Shown here in pieces: positions 1-11,200 of a stretch of DNA of 64,000 nucleotides. The stretch lies in the NCBI RefSeq assembly GCF_014633365.1, contig NW_026267104.1, positions 2,914,001 to 2,978,000 of the forward strand, in the 5' to 3' direction. Numbering within the stretch: position 1 is the stretch's first letter; the number at the start of each line of letters is the position of its first letter. The notes under the pieces were generated by a model. That model made no database searches and had not been told where the DNA came from. It saw nothing but the letters and a program-made list of their open reading frames with translations. The stretch is from Diospyros lotus. Its lineage: Eukaryota; Streptophyta; Magnoliopsida; Ericales; Ebenaceae. The position numbers were made by a program, and so were the translations under genes.

Positions 1-152
1 TCCAACTGTTTGCGAAAATGCCCACGAGAGACTGCTAGGTAGTTGCTACTGAGTGTGCGAACTTTACTTCCAAATGAAGATGTCATAATTGCTTCTGCTT
101 ATGATGACTATGTTTCTGGCTCAGTTCAATTTGGGGGCACTGCTACTTTGCC
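1..152. other. Unassigned left edge
   Basis: An open frame on the plus strand runs through this stretch, but it continues straight into the transposon at 153 and I recognise no protein family in it. It could be a degenerate coding remnant or chance. Confidence 0.3.
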
Positions 153-523
153 CGAGAGATTGAGAGAGGGGTTACTCAAGGGGATTAAAAAAACCAAAAT
201 GCCTTGCCCACTTTGCAAATTTGCAAAACGTGCCACTACTCGTTACTGTCTCATCTCCCTTTTCATGACTGTTGATGCAACCGCTGTCTTGCTGCTGCCT
301 TCGTCTCGCCGCCGTTGCCTTGCCAACCGTCGCTACATCCTCAGTGGAGGAAAGATACACCGACAGTCGATGAGGAGAGGCAGCAAGGCGATGGCAGTGA
401 GGTGAAGGCAGCGGCAAGGCTGCGGTTATATCAGCGGTCATGGGAAGGGAGAGGAGAGAGCAGTGAGCGAGGGTATTTTTGTCTTTTTAACCCCCTTGGG
501 TAAACCCCTATGTGCATCTCTCG
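153..523. mobile_element. Mutator-like MITE with about 50-bp terminal inverted repeats
   Basis: The left end (CGAGAGATTGAGAGAGGGG, then GTTACTCAAGGGG) matches the reverse complement of the right end (CGAGAGATGCACATAGGGG, then TTTACCCAAGGGGG), and the match continues through an A-rich stretch for about 50 bp. The interior is GC-rich with no transposase. Long inverted repeats around a GC-rich core are typical of small Mutator-like elements. I found no clear 9-bp target duplication, so the exact ends and the superfamily are inferred. The open frames across it (43-405 plus, 172-441 minus) are not believable genes. Confidence 0.6.
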
Positions 524-1157
524 AACAAAATAGATTAATTCTCAATTTGGTTTGAGAAGGATTATTCTAGAATGCATTTCATATGTATGAGGAAGTTTCA
601 TCTACATTTCCATTAACTTTGTAGGCACAAAGCATGATGAAACTCAAAAAGAAAGCAAGAGAAAAAGAATAGGATAAAAGTGATCTCTACTCTCCCAATT
701 ACACTTTTAGTGAAAGAAAAAAGAATGGCAGTGGGTAATGGGTATGGCATGGACCCTTAACCCTTTCTAGTTTGGTCACTTTTAGTGATAGAAACAGGGA
801 GAATCGACACATTTGGGATAAAAATGGAAATGGATAGAAGAGGATTCTCCTAGAAATGAATGGAAAAAAGTTACAATGTGTCTTGATGACATTAATCTTG
901 ATAGTTTTTTAAAAGTTTTAATTTATTGTTCACCAATCATTTGTTATTTAATATCCTTCAATTGCATCCAATTTCATTGTGATAAATATTTTTTTATTAC
1001 TTTCCTTCTCTCCCAAGGCATGTTCAAGGTTTCTTATGCACATTACTATACAAATTTTCAATGCTTATTTTATTCGATGCATATGCTTAAATTTTGTCTC
1101 TTCATGTGGTGTCATGCCGTTGTCCACGTGTGCTTAATTTGAAATGTTAATTTGCAG
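524..1157. other. AT-rich DNA, possibly an intron of a plus-strand gene
   Basis: No protein-coding gene is recognised. A short exon-like piece with an acceptor-like TGTAG before 636 runs about 50 bases to a TAG stop and is lysine-rich. It could be an alternative 3' exon of the gene proposed at 1158-1247, or chance. Confidence 0.3.
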
Positions 1158-1247
1158 AAAATTAATCATCTGTTGCATCAAATTGCCCAGATGAATCAGC
1201 TACTGCTTACCCTCTATAGAGATTCTTCAGCTCGAACAAAGGATTAA
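1158..1247 (+). CDS. Possible terminal exon of a plus-strand gene
   Basis: A pyrimidine-rich stretch ending in TTTGCAG is followed by 30 codons that stay open to a TAA stop. The peptide is helical-looking, with a leucine- and glutamine-rich heptad-like pattern (KINHLLHQIAQMNQLLLTLY at its start). That would fit the end of a coiled-coil protein running toward the XXT5-like gene, tail to tail. I cannot name the family and the upstream exons lie outside the window or are not visible. Only an acceptor site and coding character support it. Confidence 0.35.
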   Translation, partial: KINHLLHQIAQMNQLLLTLYRDSSARTKD

Positions 1248-4200
1248 ACAAGTAAGAAGTAGTAGCTCCCCCAGCATTTCCTGGCGGCAAGCATAGTGGC
1301 TTTATGCTATCTTTCTCAAAATTAATGTCCTTCCGTTTCTTGCTTCTCTAAAGCAGCAACATGTTGCTGGTGGGTCTTTAAGCCAGCGAAAAATCATCTG
1401 TCAGTTGCTACTTGTAGCCTTGGTGAACATTTATTTGTTTACCAAATATGCTTTTTTTTTTCTTGCTCAATGTGAACAAAATATGCTTCTTTTGCTAGGT
1501 AATTGTACAAGCTCAAACATCTCCATGTAACAACTGCTTGAATCCCAGGGCAGCTCAAACGTAGATCCGCCCCTGCCCTGGGAAATCCTTACTTGCTGGA
1601 ATATCAAAAAAAGAAAAGGAATAGTCTTTGCTTTAATTCTCCTTGCACTCCTACTTCTAAAGTTACCATCACCTGTTTGATCCAATAAACTGTATGGCAA
1701 CAAGAACTAAAGGCAGCTGTCTGCACTATTTTGATATTTCAAGCCATACAATTGCGACAACTTAATTCATATTGAAATAATTTACTTAAGGAGGTCTTTT
1801 GAGTTTAATTCCCCAATCTCATGAACTCGTAATCACCTTTAACTAATACTTTTAAATGAGAATTCATGTTTAAGCTAAAACAAAGAATGTAAACCCATAT
1901 TTTTACAGATAGTATTACAAATGGGATTAGAGCCAATTCAAGAAACAAAAAACTTCCCATGGGAAAGCTTGATCTATCGCAGAAAAATAATAAAGTCAGC
2001 ATTCGTGGAAGATCTAAAGATCATGGCAGGATTAATGGCATTATACTATAAATAAAATGAGGGCTTGATAAACTATTATCAATACAACAAGATGGAACTC
2101 CACCCAAACTCCAATTGTCCACCATCAGTGGTCTTATAATAAATAACAAAAAACAGTACTAAATTGAAGTTGCACATCCACATGTGTACAGTCAGGAGTG
2201 CAAGCCTGTTCACGACAATGCTTGTTCGCTTTCTTTCAAGTCAAATTTGCTACCGATAAAAATAAGAGGCCCCTATTTTCTCAAACCACCCCACCTATTT
2301 TGCTCTGGATACAGCTCATAGTTCTATGGCCTCAAGATTTGACCTCCAGGGCGAAAATTGCTAAAAAGATGTTATGTCCCTGGATAGAACAACCAAACCG
2401 GGGGGAAGAACTTTCATACCAAGTTTCATGTATTGAAAAATCTAAAGTGTATTGAAAATCTGAAGTATAAGCCCAGTTCTTAACAGCACCTAGAAACAGA
2501 ATCCTCGTGGAATGGGTAGGTCTTGTCTGCTTCTCTTGTGGAAACTGTCCCTATACTCTGCAAGAACCATAAATATAGTTAAAAACTTGCAATTTTTTGA
2601 CAGCTCCTGAATTGGATAACTTGTTGAATCAAGCATTTACAATATGTTCTGTCAGGAAACCATTTCTCTAATTTGATCGCCACATCAGGGTTAAGAGGCA
2701 GTTGATGCACATCTAAGGAATTTTGCTCGAATCCATTTCTTGTGTCTACGGGTATGGGTGCTTGCGTATGTGTTTTAGGGGTTAGGGTCAGCAGAATATA
2801 AGGATGAATCTTCCAACAATCATGATAGACAACCAAACACACTTGATAAAAGGCAGCAGTAATGCTGACCTCCTCTCTGACCATCAGAAGGGTTGTTGAC
2901 TTGGTTAACCATAGAATGAAAAACTTGAATGAAAATCATTAATTATCATAACAGAATAATAAGATCCTATATGTCTAAGCAGTATTATTGCAATTTCTGT
3001 AACTTATCCTATACGATACTGAACAAGACAGAGTACAGACAAACTTGTCACTGGTCCACCATTATGATGCGCATAAAAAAGCATTGTCATCCAAAGGGAA
3101 ATTATCAACTTAGTGAAAATATAAGTTTTAATGACTACAATAACCCAAAAGTTCACATGCTTGGAAGTCTGCAACCCAAGGAAGAAGTAAGAAGAATAAG
3201 CATCCATCAATCAAGACCAAAACTTCTCAACTGAACACCAAAACCTGAAAACCCTATTATTGCAAATCAGCAAAGAAAACTACAAGTGAATGGCCTTCAC
3301 ATGGAAGCTCCCACCAACGAGTTTGCGTGAATTATAAACATCAGACATCAGATGCAAATGTACTATTACATACATATAAATCTCAAGGAACTCCACATAG
3401 GTATGAACTCCGGTCATAAATTTTGGTTTTTTGGATGTGAAATGTGACTAGAAGTGAACTTACCCTTATAACCTATTAACTTGGGATTTGACATGTGGGC
3501 AGCTATTCAATGATTTATAGGAGATCAATTTGAAAGCGATCCAGTTAATAGGAAACTTCATTCAAATAATGAGTTGCACAGAAATTCACTACATTATCAA
3601 ACATTGGCCTAGAAAAGAAGCTGCTAGTTTTAAATGCTTCAGTAATCAGTCCAGTTGGTCATCCAACCAATTCTGAGTAGCTACCAAGATATTGCAGTTT
3701 GTGAGAGCCATAAAATGTCCCAAGCCGCAATAATGTACACGTCTCATAATAAATCATCCAAGTAAGACAGCACATAACTGGAAATATATAAACAAGCAGA
3801 ATATCAGCATTCCTATGTCTCTATTAGTCATTAAATGGACTGTCGAAGTGCTCTCTCAATTTAGTTATACAACTTGAATGGGCACATACCGTCTTCCCCA
3901 ATCTACTTTACAGGTGATCTTTCTTTGGCAGGTGGACATGATTTCCTCACATCCACCCAATATACAGAGACACGGCCACTTCTGGCTTATTTTCGTGATC
4001 AATACATATTTGCTTACAGAAAATAATTCTATATATCCACATTCTAAGGGGAAAAAAAGGTTGTACCTTCGGATTTCGTCTAGTTTTTGGTCAAAAGAAA
4101 AGTATTATAGTATTATGTGGACAATTTAAGGGCCAGCATGATAAAAGCATGCAGATAAAATCTATTGATAGAGCCAAAATATCTGCACAAAGGGAACTGC

Positions 4201-4762
4201 AAACTAGAGCAGGGGCATCAGGGTATTTCTTCCTCTATTTGTAGCCACCATCAGCAATAAGATAGAGATTTTGGTAAAAACCAACAGAAGTTAAGAAACA
4301 AGGTCACATATTGCTATTTTCACAACACTCAGTTTCTACAACTAGATTTTGATTTAGATGGTCATTAAGTGCTAAGCATCCAGGATGAATAGGCAAAACT
4401 TTTACACTTTACCCTTCTTTTTTCACATCTCTTAGCTTGAGGCAAGTAGCTACACTTGTCTAGTACAACAAATCTTGGATCAAGATATGCATAGTGATGT
4501 ACAAAGAAAAATATGTAGACTGTAGACAGCTTACAATGGAAGAGAAAACTCACTATACGGGGAAAGAATGTTTTCTTTTGCGATAACTAAACATAGCAAA
4601 TGACAATAATGAAATAATTTTTCTTGTTCCCATTCAATACAAGGCAATAGGGAAAAACAAAACTAACTCAACTCTGAAGTTGCGCTGCTATCAAGTTTAA
4701 ATCTGCAATTTTTCTGGAAGTAAATTACCTATTAATTATCGCCAGCAGTTGATGACTTACAG
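1248..4762. other. Intergenic region between the possible exon and the XXT5-like gene
   Basis: About 3.5 kb of AT-rich DNA with only short unrelated open frames. The right-hand few hundred bases (about 4300-4762) should contain the 3' untranslated region of the minus-strand XXT5-like gene. I see no RNA gene, no recognisable coding exon and no clear transposon terminus. Confidence 0.5.
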
Positions 4763-6112
4763 CTAGCCCAGTGATGCCTTGCTGCCATGCTCTGTTCGCC
4801 TAATATCAAACTGATCTACAATCTCCAAAGGCTTAACTGTTTCATTCCTGACCCTCTTGATCTTGGGACTCAACAAGCCTCTATGTCTAAACCCATACAG
4901 CTTGAGAACCTGGTTATCTGCAAAATTGAAGGCCCTCTCCATACTGCTCAAGCACCTTTCAACTGGGTAGTCCCCATAGCTCCCGCAAGGTTTGCAACCC
5001 ACAAAGTGAGTCACAAAAGGCCACCTCTCATCACCCAATCCCGGGTGGTACTTCTCAATCATCTCCTCGTATCGATCCACCAAGCCAGCCCAGTACCCAT
5101 GTAAATAGTAAGAATTCTCAAGGAACACCTTGTTCATCCACAGATCCTTCTGCGAAATCAACAAGTATATTAAAGCTGACTGATCATCAGCCTCAAAAGC
5201 CGGCCTGCCCTTCAAATTTGCAGTCAAAATCCTTCCAGCCTCGTCACGAATCGGACCCTTTGGACCCATTGGAGCCCAAGTATCAAGCAAATCCAATGAC
5301 CACTGGCAATTCCGGAACAGGAAACTACCAGTGTTCACTGCAATCCAAGACTTCTGCTCGAACAACAAATCGGGATACCCATGGACAACCAGATTGTAAT
5401 CGTCATACTTTGAAAATGGAAGCTCAAACACCATGTCGGTAAACAGAGCATCACTGTCCATCCACCAAATCCACTCCACTTCAGGGTGAGACAACATCAA
5501 CCTCCGAATCAGGGGCAATTTCGCCCAATACCCAGCGAGCTCCTTGTCCAAATGAGCCATGTTGTAGACAATCTCAATCCCGTGTAACCTACAGTAATCA
5601 ATCTTGTTCTTGATTGCTTTGAGGAGATAGTGATCCCCAATGGGGTTATCACAGGGGTTGGGCGGGGAGCCGGTGACGAGCAAGATCCGAGGCTTACCGC
5701 GGACGAAGCTGGGGAATTGGGGGTGGAGATCGAGCCAGATCTTGCGGTCGTGGTCCCAATTGGAGATCCTGGGGCCGAGGGAGAAGGTGGCGTTGCCGTC
5801 GAAGTAGGGCTCGGTGACGTCGTCGGGGTCGTGGTCGGAGCGGATCTCGGCGAGGATGCGGTTGGTCTCCTCGATGAGGTTTTGGTTGATGGCGTCGGCG
5901 TCGGGGGAGCCGAGGTTGAGGCCGATGTAGCCGCGGAGGACGAGGATGGTGACGAAGCCACAGAGGATGGTGATCTTGATGTTGTTGAAGGTGCGGTGGA
6001 TCTGGCGGCCGCGCGGGAGAATGGAGCCCCTGCCGGCCCTGCCGTTGACGGTGGTGGTGCTGGTGGGAAGCCCGCCGCCGCGCTTCTGGGGAGTGATACC
6101 GTCTTGACCCAT
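4763..6112 (-). CDS. XXT5: Xyloglucan 6-xylosyltransferase, XXT5-like (GT34), intact
   Basis: Intronless gene for a 449-residue type II Golgi protein. The family transfers xylose from UDP-xylose to the glucan backbone of xyloglucan, a primary cell-wall hemicellulose. The order is: a short basic, glycine-rich cytosolic tail (1-45), one membrane anchor (about 46-64), a stem, then the GT34 catalytic domain. The metal-binding DxD motif is DSD at 219-221 (context WIWWMDSDALFTD), and the family-typical HFVGCKPCGSY lies near 390. I chose the ATG at 6112, giving MGQDG, because XXT5-type proteins start this way. The in-frame ATG at 6157 would add 15 cysteine-rich residues read from a CA-repeat leader. 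The first 600 coding bases are much richer in G+C than the rest. No break is seen. Confidence 0.95.
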   Translation of the reverse strand: MGQDGITPQKRGGGLPTSTTTVNGRAGRGSILPRGRQIHRTFNNIKITILCGFVTILVLRGYIGLNLGSPDADAINQNLIEETNRILAEIRSDHDPDDVTEPYFDGNATFSLGPRISNWDHDRKIWLDLHPQFPSFVRGKPRILLVTGSPPNPCDNPIGDHYLLKAIKNKIDYCRLHGIEIVYNMAHLDKELAGYWAKLPLIRRLMLSHPEVEWIWWMDSDALFTDMVFELPFSKYDDYNLVVHGYPDLLFEQKSWIAVNTGSFLFRNCQWSLDLLDTWAPMGPKGPIRDEAGRILTANLKGRPAFEADDQSALIYLLISQKDLWMNKVFLENSYYLHGYWAGLVDRYEEMIEKYHPGLGDERWPFVTHFVGCKPCGSYGDYPVERCLSSMERAFNFADNQVLKLYGFRHRGLLSPKIKRVRNETVKPLEIVDQFDIRRTEHGSKASLG

Positions 6113-6540
6113 CTCTTTCCTTTCTTTCCAACAACACGCACCTACACACACACACACACACTCTTTCTCCCTTGTCTTCCTAATATAATAAGGAAGGAGA
6201 AGAAGAGGAAGATCACCGACTGTTTTGGTTTGGCTTTTGTTTATTGTTAATATTATTATTATTTGCTTCGTCTTTCTTTCTTGGCTGGCTGGCTGGCTTG
6301 CTTGCTTGCTCGCTCTGGAGATGGATGGGGCCTGCCTTCACTTCTCAGTTCTCACCGTTTCTGCTCAGATCCCGCTGTTTACGGCGCGGCTGTGAGCTGG
6401 CTGTTGCTTCCTTCTTCTTGGTAATTACTAATTGTCTTCACGCACGCGTAATCTCCTGCTGCCGGCGCTGTTATCTTATAACTTATAACCCCAATTAAAT
6501 CTAAACTCTTTTTGTTGTTCGTATATATGAGTATTCATAA
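6113..6540 (-). promoter_or_regulatory. 5' leader and proximal promoter of the XXT5-like gene
   Basis: On the gene strand this is rich in GA and GT runs: a CA microsatellite on the plus strand (about 6143-6161) and CTGG/CTTG repeats near 6284-6310. Such sequence is common in plant 5' untranslated regions. I cannot place a TATA box or start site with confidence. Confidence 0.35.
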
Positions 6541-8207
6541 TTAATTACTGTTTAGGAATATATATATATATATATATAGAAATACAAATTGAGTTTGAGT
6601 GGCACAACAACACTCTATAATTGAATATAATAATGAAATTATAAATAAAAATAATTAAAAAGCTAAAACCCATTTAATTGACTCCACTAAATGCTTTCTA
6701 TGTTGCTAATATTGTAGCTTTTGTGTTTGCCCGCCCTTAAAAAATTAAATATTTACTATATTGTTTGATCATTTTGTTTTTCTTTCAATTATTTTTTCTT
6801 CTCTGCATGACCACATTTTATCTAACAATAGATTGTAAAAGCAAGCTTTTCGTATTTTTACTTTCTCAAAGCTTTTTAAAGTTTTCAATTTTTTTTTTAA
6901 AAAACAAAAGAGAAAAGAAGTACTCAAAAAAAGCTATTTTCTGTTTTTTTTTTTTCAAAAATTTAAAAAATGAAAAACAGAAAGACAACAAGGGGGGCTT
7001 TGATGGTGAGCTAAAGCCTCAGTTGTGTTGTGTTGTGTTTCACAACACAGTTAATAACTACAGTTTTAAATGCTATAGGACGAACTTATTAATAACTACA
7101 GTTTTAAATGCTATAGGACATGTGAATTCAAGTTTGACCTTCATGTATCAAAGATGCTCCCTTTCTCACATCTCTGTTAATAATAATAATAATAAAATAA
7201 AATAAAAAATTGTCATAAGACGTCAACTGGGGCTTAGCCAATGAATGCAGTAACAAGGGTTCGCAAATTATATGGAGGAAGGAATAGTAAGTTGGGGCAA
7301 TACAATACTTCCCCAAGACCATGTGCATTAATTGGCTTATCCCAAGCATTAGGATCCAGAGATCTGGGCCATTGTTGATTGCCTTCTCCCCCCATGTGCT
7401 CTCAATCATGTGCCCGGCAACTCATTTGCCAGCTCCCTATTAACCCGCATTGTCCATTCGGTTGTTCTCATCAAACCTTAAATGTACCCCACAGAATATG
7501 CCCTAAATCTCAGCCCAAATGCAATACAAATTTACTCTAAAATCAGATGATGATATTATCCGATCATTGAATCGGAAACCGTTACTGGTTTCCTCCACGT
7601 TGATAACAACTTTGAATAATGATAACTTTTATCATTCCTAAATATGATATCGATAACAGCAGGGTTCAAGAAGTACATTATCTCTAGAACAGCATAATAC
7701 TCTCCTTTCACATGTTCGTCTCTCGAGGACAGGACAGAACCGCTCGTCGCCGATAATAACCATAGCCAGTTCATGTAAGCTCTTCAGCCGATGATGCACG
7801 TTTCAGCTTCATTGCCTTCTTGAATTTGAGGTTGCAGCTACGATCCCCTTCCTTCTCGGAACAACTTCAAGAGAGATTCGTAATTCACTAAAAGATTTGA
7901 TGGTCGGAGCCATAGAACAGCAGAACCGTATACATCTCGTAGTAATAGTTTCCCGCCCTTAAATTCAAATCCCGAAGAAATGGAACCTTCATTGAATGGC
8001 CCCACCCCGATAGTTGTCATCGCTAACCAGAGTGAAGGCAAAGGGATATTCCGGATGTGAATGAAGCATTGGACTGTAATCACATCATATTAGCCCGGCC
8101 CGGGCCACGCACTTGATGATTCCAAGCTCAGAATGATCTGTGCTCTTCAATCAAGACTACCAAGCAACAAGCAAATGATGAGGGTTCAATCCTGGACAAG
8201 TAGCAAC
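6541..8207. other. Intergenic DNA between XXT5-like and TOC1
   Basis: AT-rich, with an AT microsatellite at about 6560-6580 and poly-A/poly-T stretches at 6870-6970. A 31-bp direct repeat lies at 7051-7081 and 7089-7119. The right part (about 7800-8207) probably holds the TOC1 3' untranslated region. No gene recognised. Confidence 0.5.
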
Positions 8208-11200
8208 TCATGACTGGAAAGTTGAGGGATCTGTAGCTGCATTGTCCTCTTCATCCTCAGGGAAGGAATCCCGAGCTCCACTGTCTTCCTCGTATTCATC
8301 CTCCTCTTCCTCCACATCGTAATCTAAGGAAGCAGGCTGCCCATTGAGATCCACATTTATGCCGTTAATTTTCCTCACAAACTGTCCCCGTACACGAGGA
8401 CGCCTTTCAGCCAGCCGCTTTCGGTTAACATACCTAATCTTTTTGTCAAAACAGCGTTCTTTCCTCTTCTGCCTAAATTTGATCAAGGCCGCCTCTCTTC
8501 TACCAACTTTGCCTAATTTTTCTTCAGCAGTCGTTGAGCTTCCATACAAAGGCCATGGCGATGCTCCCGGCATTTGACCAGGTTGCATGCATATGCCAAC
8601 CGGGTAATACGGATATGACGCCATACCTGGTACATGAGGGACCTGTGGAACATGGCCAAACTGAGGCAACAGTGTCGAAGCAGCATGAGCAGGCAGATCT
8701 TGCAGGTTTTTTTGATACATTTGTGATGATGGCATCATAATTTGATTCATCATTCCTGAAATATAATAGGGATAAGCAGTATGTGCATGTATAGCTCGGA
8801 CATCATGGTGAGACACATTTCTCAGATGTACATGCGCCTGAGAGAAGTCTTCTTTCGTTGAGTTGCTACAGTGCGTAGATTCTGTCAGTACAGGGGGAGT
8901 AGAAGACCTGTCCATGGAAAGAGAATCTCGGATACTGCAACTGCTTGGGAAGTCATCTCCAGGTGAATGATTTTCCTTCACCTCTCTTTTTTCATGATTT
9001 TGGGCACCGTTCCCCATATGCTTTTCAAGATTTATGGTGTCACGGCAAGTTTGCCCACTCCATGTTTCAAGTCTCTGCTTTATCCTCAATTCCAGAGATG
9101 CAGTTTCAGCAGCAGGGACAACCACTTGGGCGTTACTTTTGGGCATGCTATGCTTGACATACGAGAAGAAGGCTGAAGACCCACCTATCCTTAGTTCACT
9201 CTTCTTTGGACATGATGAAAATTGTCCTGACAATATCAGAGTTTCTTATTATGTTGGAAATGAAGTAATATGAAAAAGTAAAAAATATGGCATTCAAGAT
9301 TCATACAGCTGACATCAAATATAAAAGTACCAGGTGCCTAGAACATTAATTAAAGGACAATAACTTGGCTTTCCGCCAAAAGAATTCATTAGCAGACAGC
9401 ATAGTATGAAATGGACAATGCACTACTTGAAACATATCAGAGTAGACATCAAGTAGAGACACCAGGTACAGCGAAGCACAGAACCATCTGAACTGATGCA
9501 AAGATATCTATGCAGTCATTTGACTGAGTTTCAATTTTGTGTTTCAAATTTGCTTTTTATTTTTATTTTCCAGTCTGGGTTCATCACAAACCCAAAACCT
9601 GTCCGGGAAGATTCAAAAGAAAATGAAGCATAAGAAAGATGAAAGGGAATCAAGGGGAAGTCAAGGTCAAGGATGGGGAGGGAGAAGGAAGATGTAGAAA
9701 TGAAAAATGAAGAAAAGAATAAATGAAAGAGAAGCAGTGTGAATGTGTTTTGAGATAAAATAAAAAAGAAATGGAATTAAAAATGTGGAAATATCTTTTG
9801 GGTGTTTTCAATTTTTCTAAAAGTTTTTAAAATGTTTTACCTTTTTTTTAATTCAAAAACAAGAAATCAATTTTTTATTTCCTATTTTTGTTTTCAAAAT
9901 TTTGAAAATGAAGACTGAAAATAGCTCCTCCAAGCAACTCATTACTGAAGCAAGATATCTATTGGCGTCATAATTTAATGGCTCCTCTAAGCAATCAAAA
10001 TAAAAGAAGATTGAGAGAATGCCAATGAGCAAATATTGGCTACGTTAAATTGCTCCTTGCACTCTTTCTGTACACGCACTGCAAGCATTTATATGAATTT
10101 AAAAAATTGCAACTTTGGTTCTTCATCAAAATATAGCCGGTCAGGGCAACTCAGATCTTTTTCTTTTCTGATAAATACAGATTCCATTTAGAAGAGGGTG
10201 CCATAAAGGGGGCAAAATCCTGTAGAGAAGAAAATAAGACTCCTAGTAATACGGGATCAAGGATTGGAAAGGATTATCCAACAGAGGGACAAGAAGCCTC
10301 AAAGATACCTAGGTAAGAGGATTATTCTGTGATGAGATTTGAGCAATGGGATCATTAATATGACCAAAAAGAACATGGTACCAAACTAAAATATGCAAAT
10401 GCGAGACTACTTCGTTTCGCTTACCATGCATCTCAGGGCACAAATCCACTGCCTAAGATTAACTAACCACAGAATATGGAGCTACTGATGCAAAAGATAT
10501 AAAGAAGTTCAAGAAGTTAATCATAAAACCACGAACAAAACCAAATACAAAGTACAGTCAACCAATCAAGCTTGCAGTAATACCATAGTAGGAAGCAAAC
10601 AGGACAAACCTGAAATGATTTCTCTTTTTCTAATCCAGAAAATACCACATGCAAAGCAGAAAATGCTTAAAGCATGAGAAGCACTCACCTGTTTGGCGGT
10701 TACTAGTTCCGAGAACTTCAGGGCCATAATCAAGTGAAACCACAGGTGGAGGGTCTACAGGAGCAGCAGTGATGCCAGAATTAGACTGAAATTATAAATG
10801 CACCCACAGAACAGGGCAAATTCAAAACAATGATTAGTTTGGGCAGTGTTTGTCATAAAGAAAATTAGTTTTGCGATTAAACATAACAGCTGCAGAATAA
10901 CACCTACTCTTGATCATTTCACAGAGAAAACTAGCTATCATGGTGCCTAATGAATTGGTATTCATCTGACAGATCACTCAAAACTACCAGAGCAAATTGT
11001 TTAGCTGTGGTTTCGGCATGCAACTGATGGCATTCATCCTTCTTCCTATTTGACTTCTTACTTGGCTTACCCAGCTGTTAAGGTGGATTCAATAGCTTTG
11101 GATTCTGTGCATCCATTCTAAGATTGGAAAATGAAGTTTAGATTAGATCTCGCTCTCTCAGTCCACTAATTAAAAGCAGGGGCCAGGAAGACAAAGTGAC

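Noticed and set aside
43..405. 120-codon plus-strand open frame at the left edge
   Set aside because: Most of it lies inside an inverted-repeat transposon and has no recognisable domain.
6157..6157. Upstream in-frame ATG as the XXT5 start
   Set aside because: It would add cysteine-rich residues read from a CA-repeat leader. The ATG at 6112 gives the family-typical N-terminus.
5509..6250. Long open frames on both strands over the XXT5-like gene
   Set aside because: They are shadows caused by the GC-rich 5' end. Their proteins are runs of P/S/T or V/G/D, while the true frame encodes a full GT34 enzyme.
9780..9930. Another Harbinger element in TOC1 intron 5
   Set aside because: Only TTTTCAAAA-type subterminal words are shared. 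I found no paired ends or target duplication.
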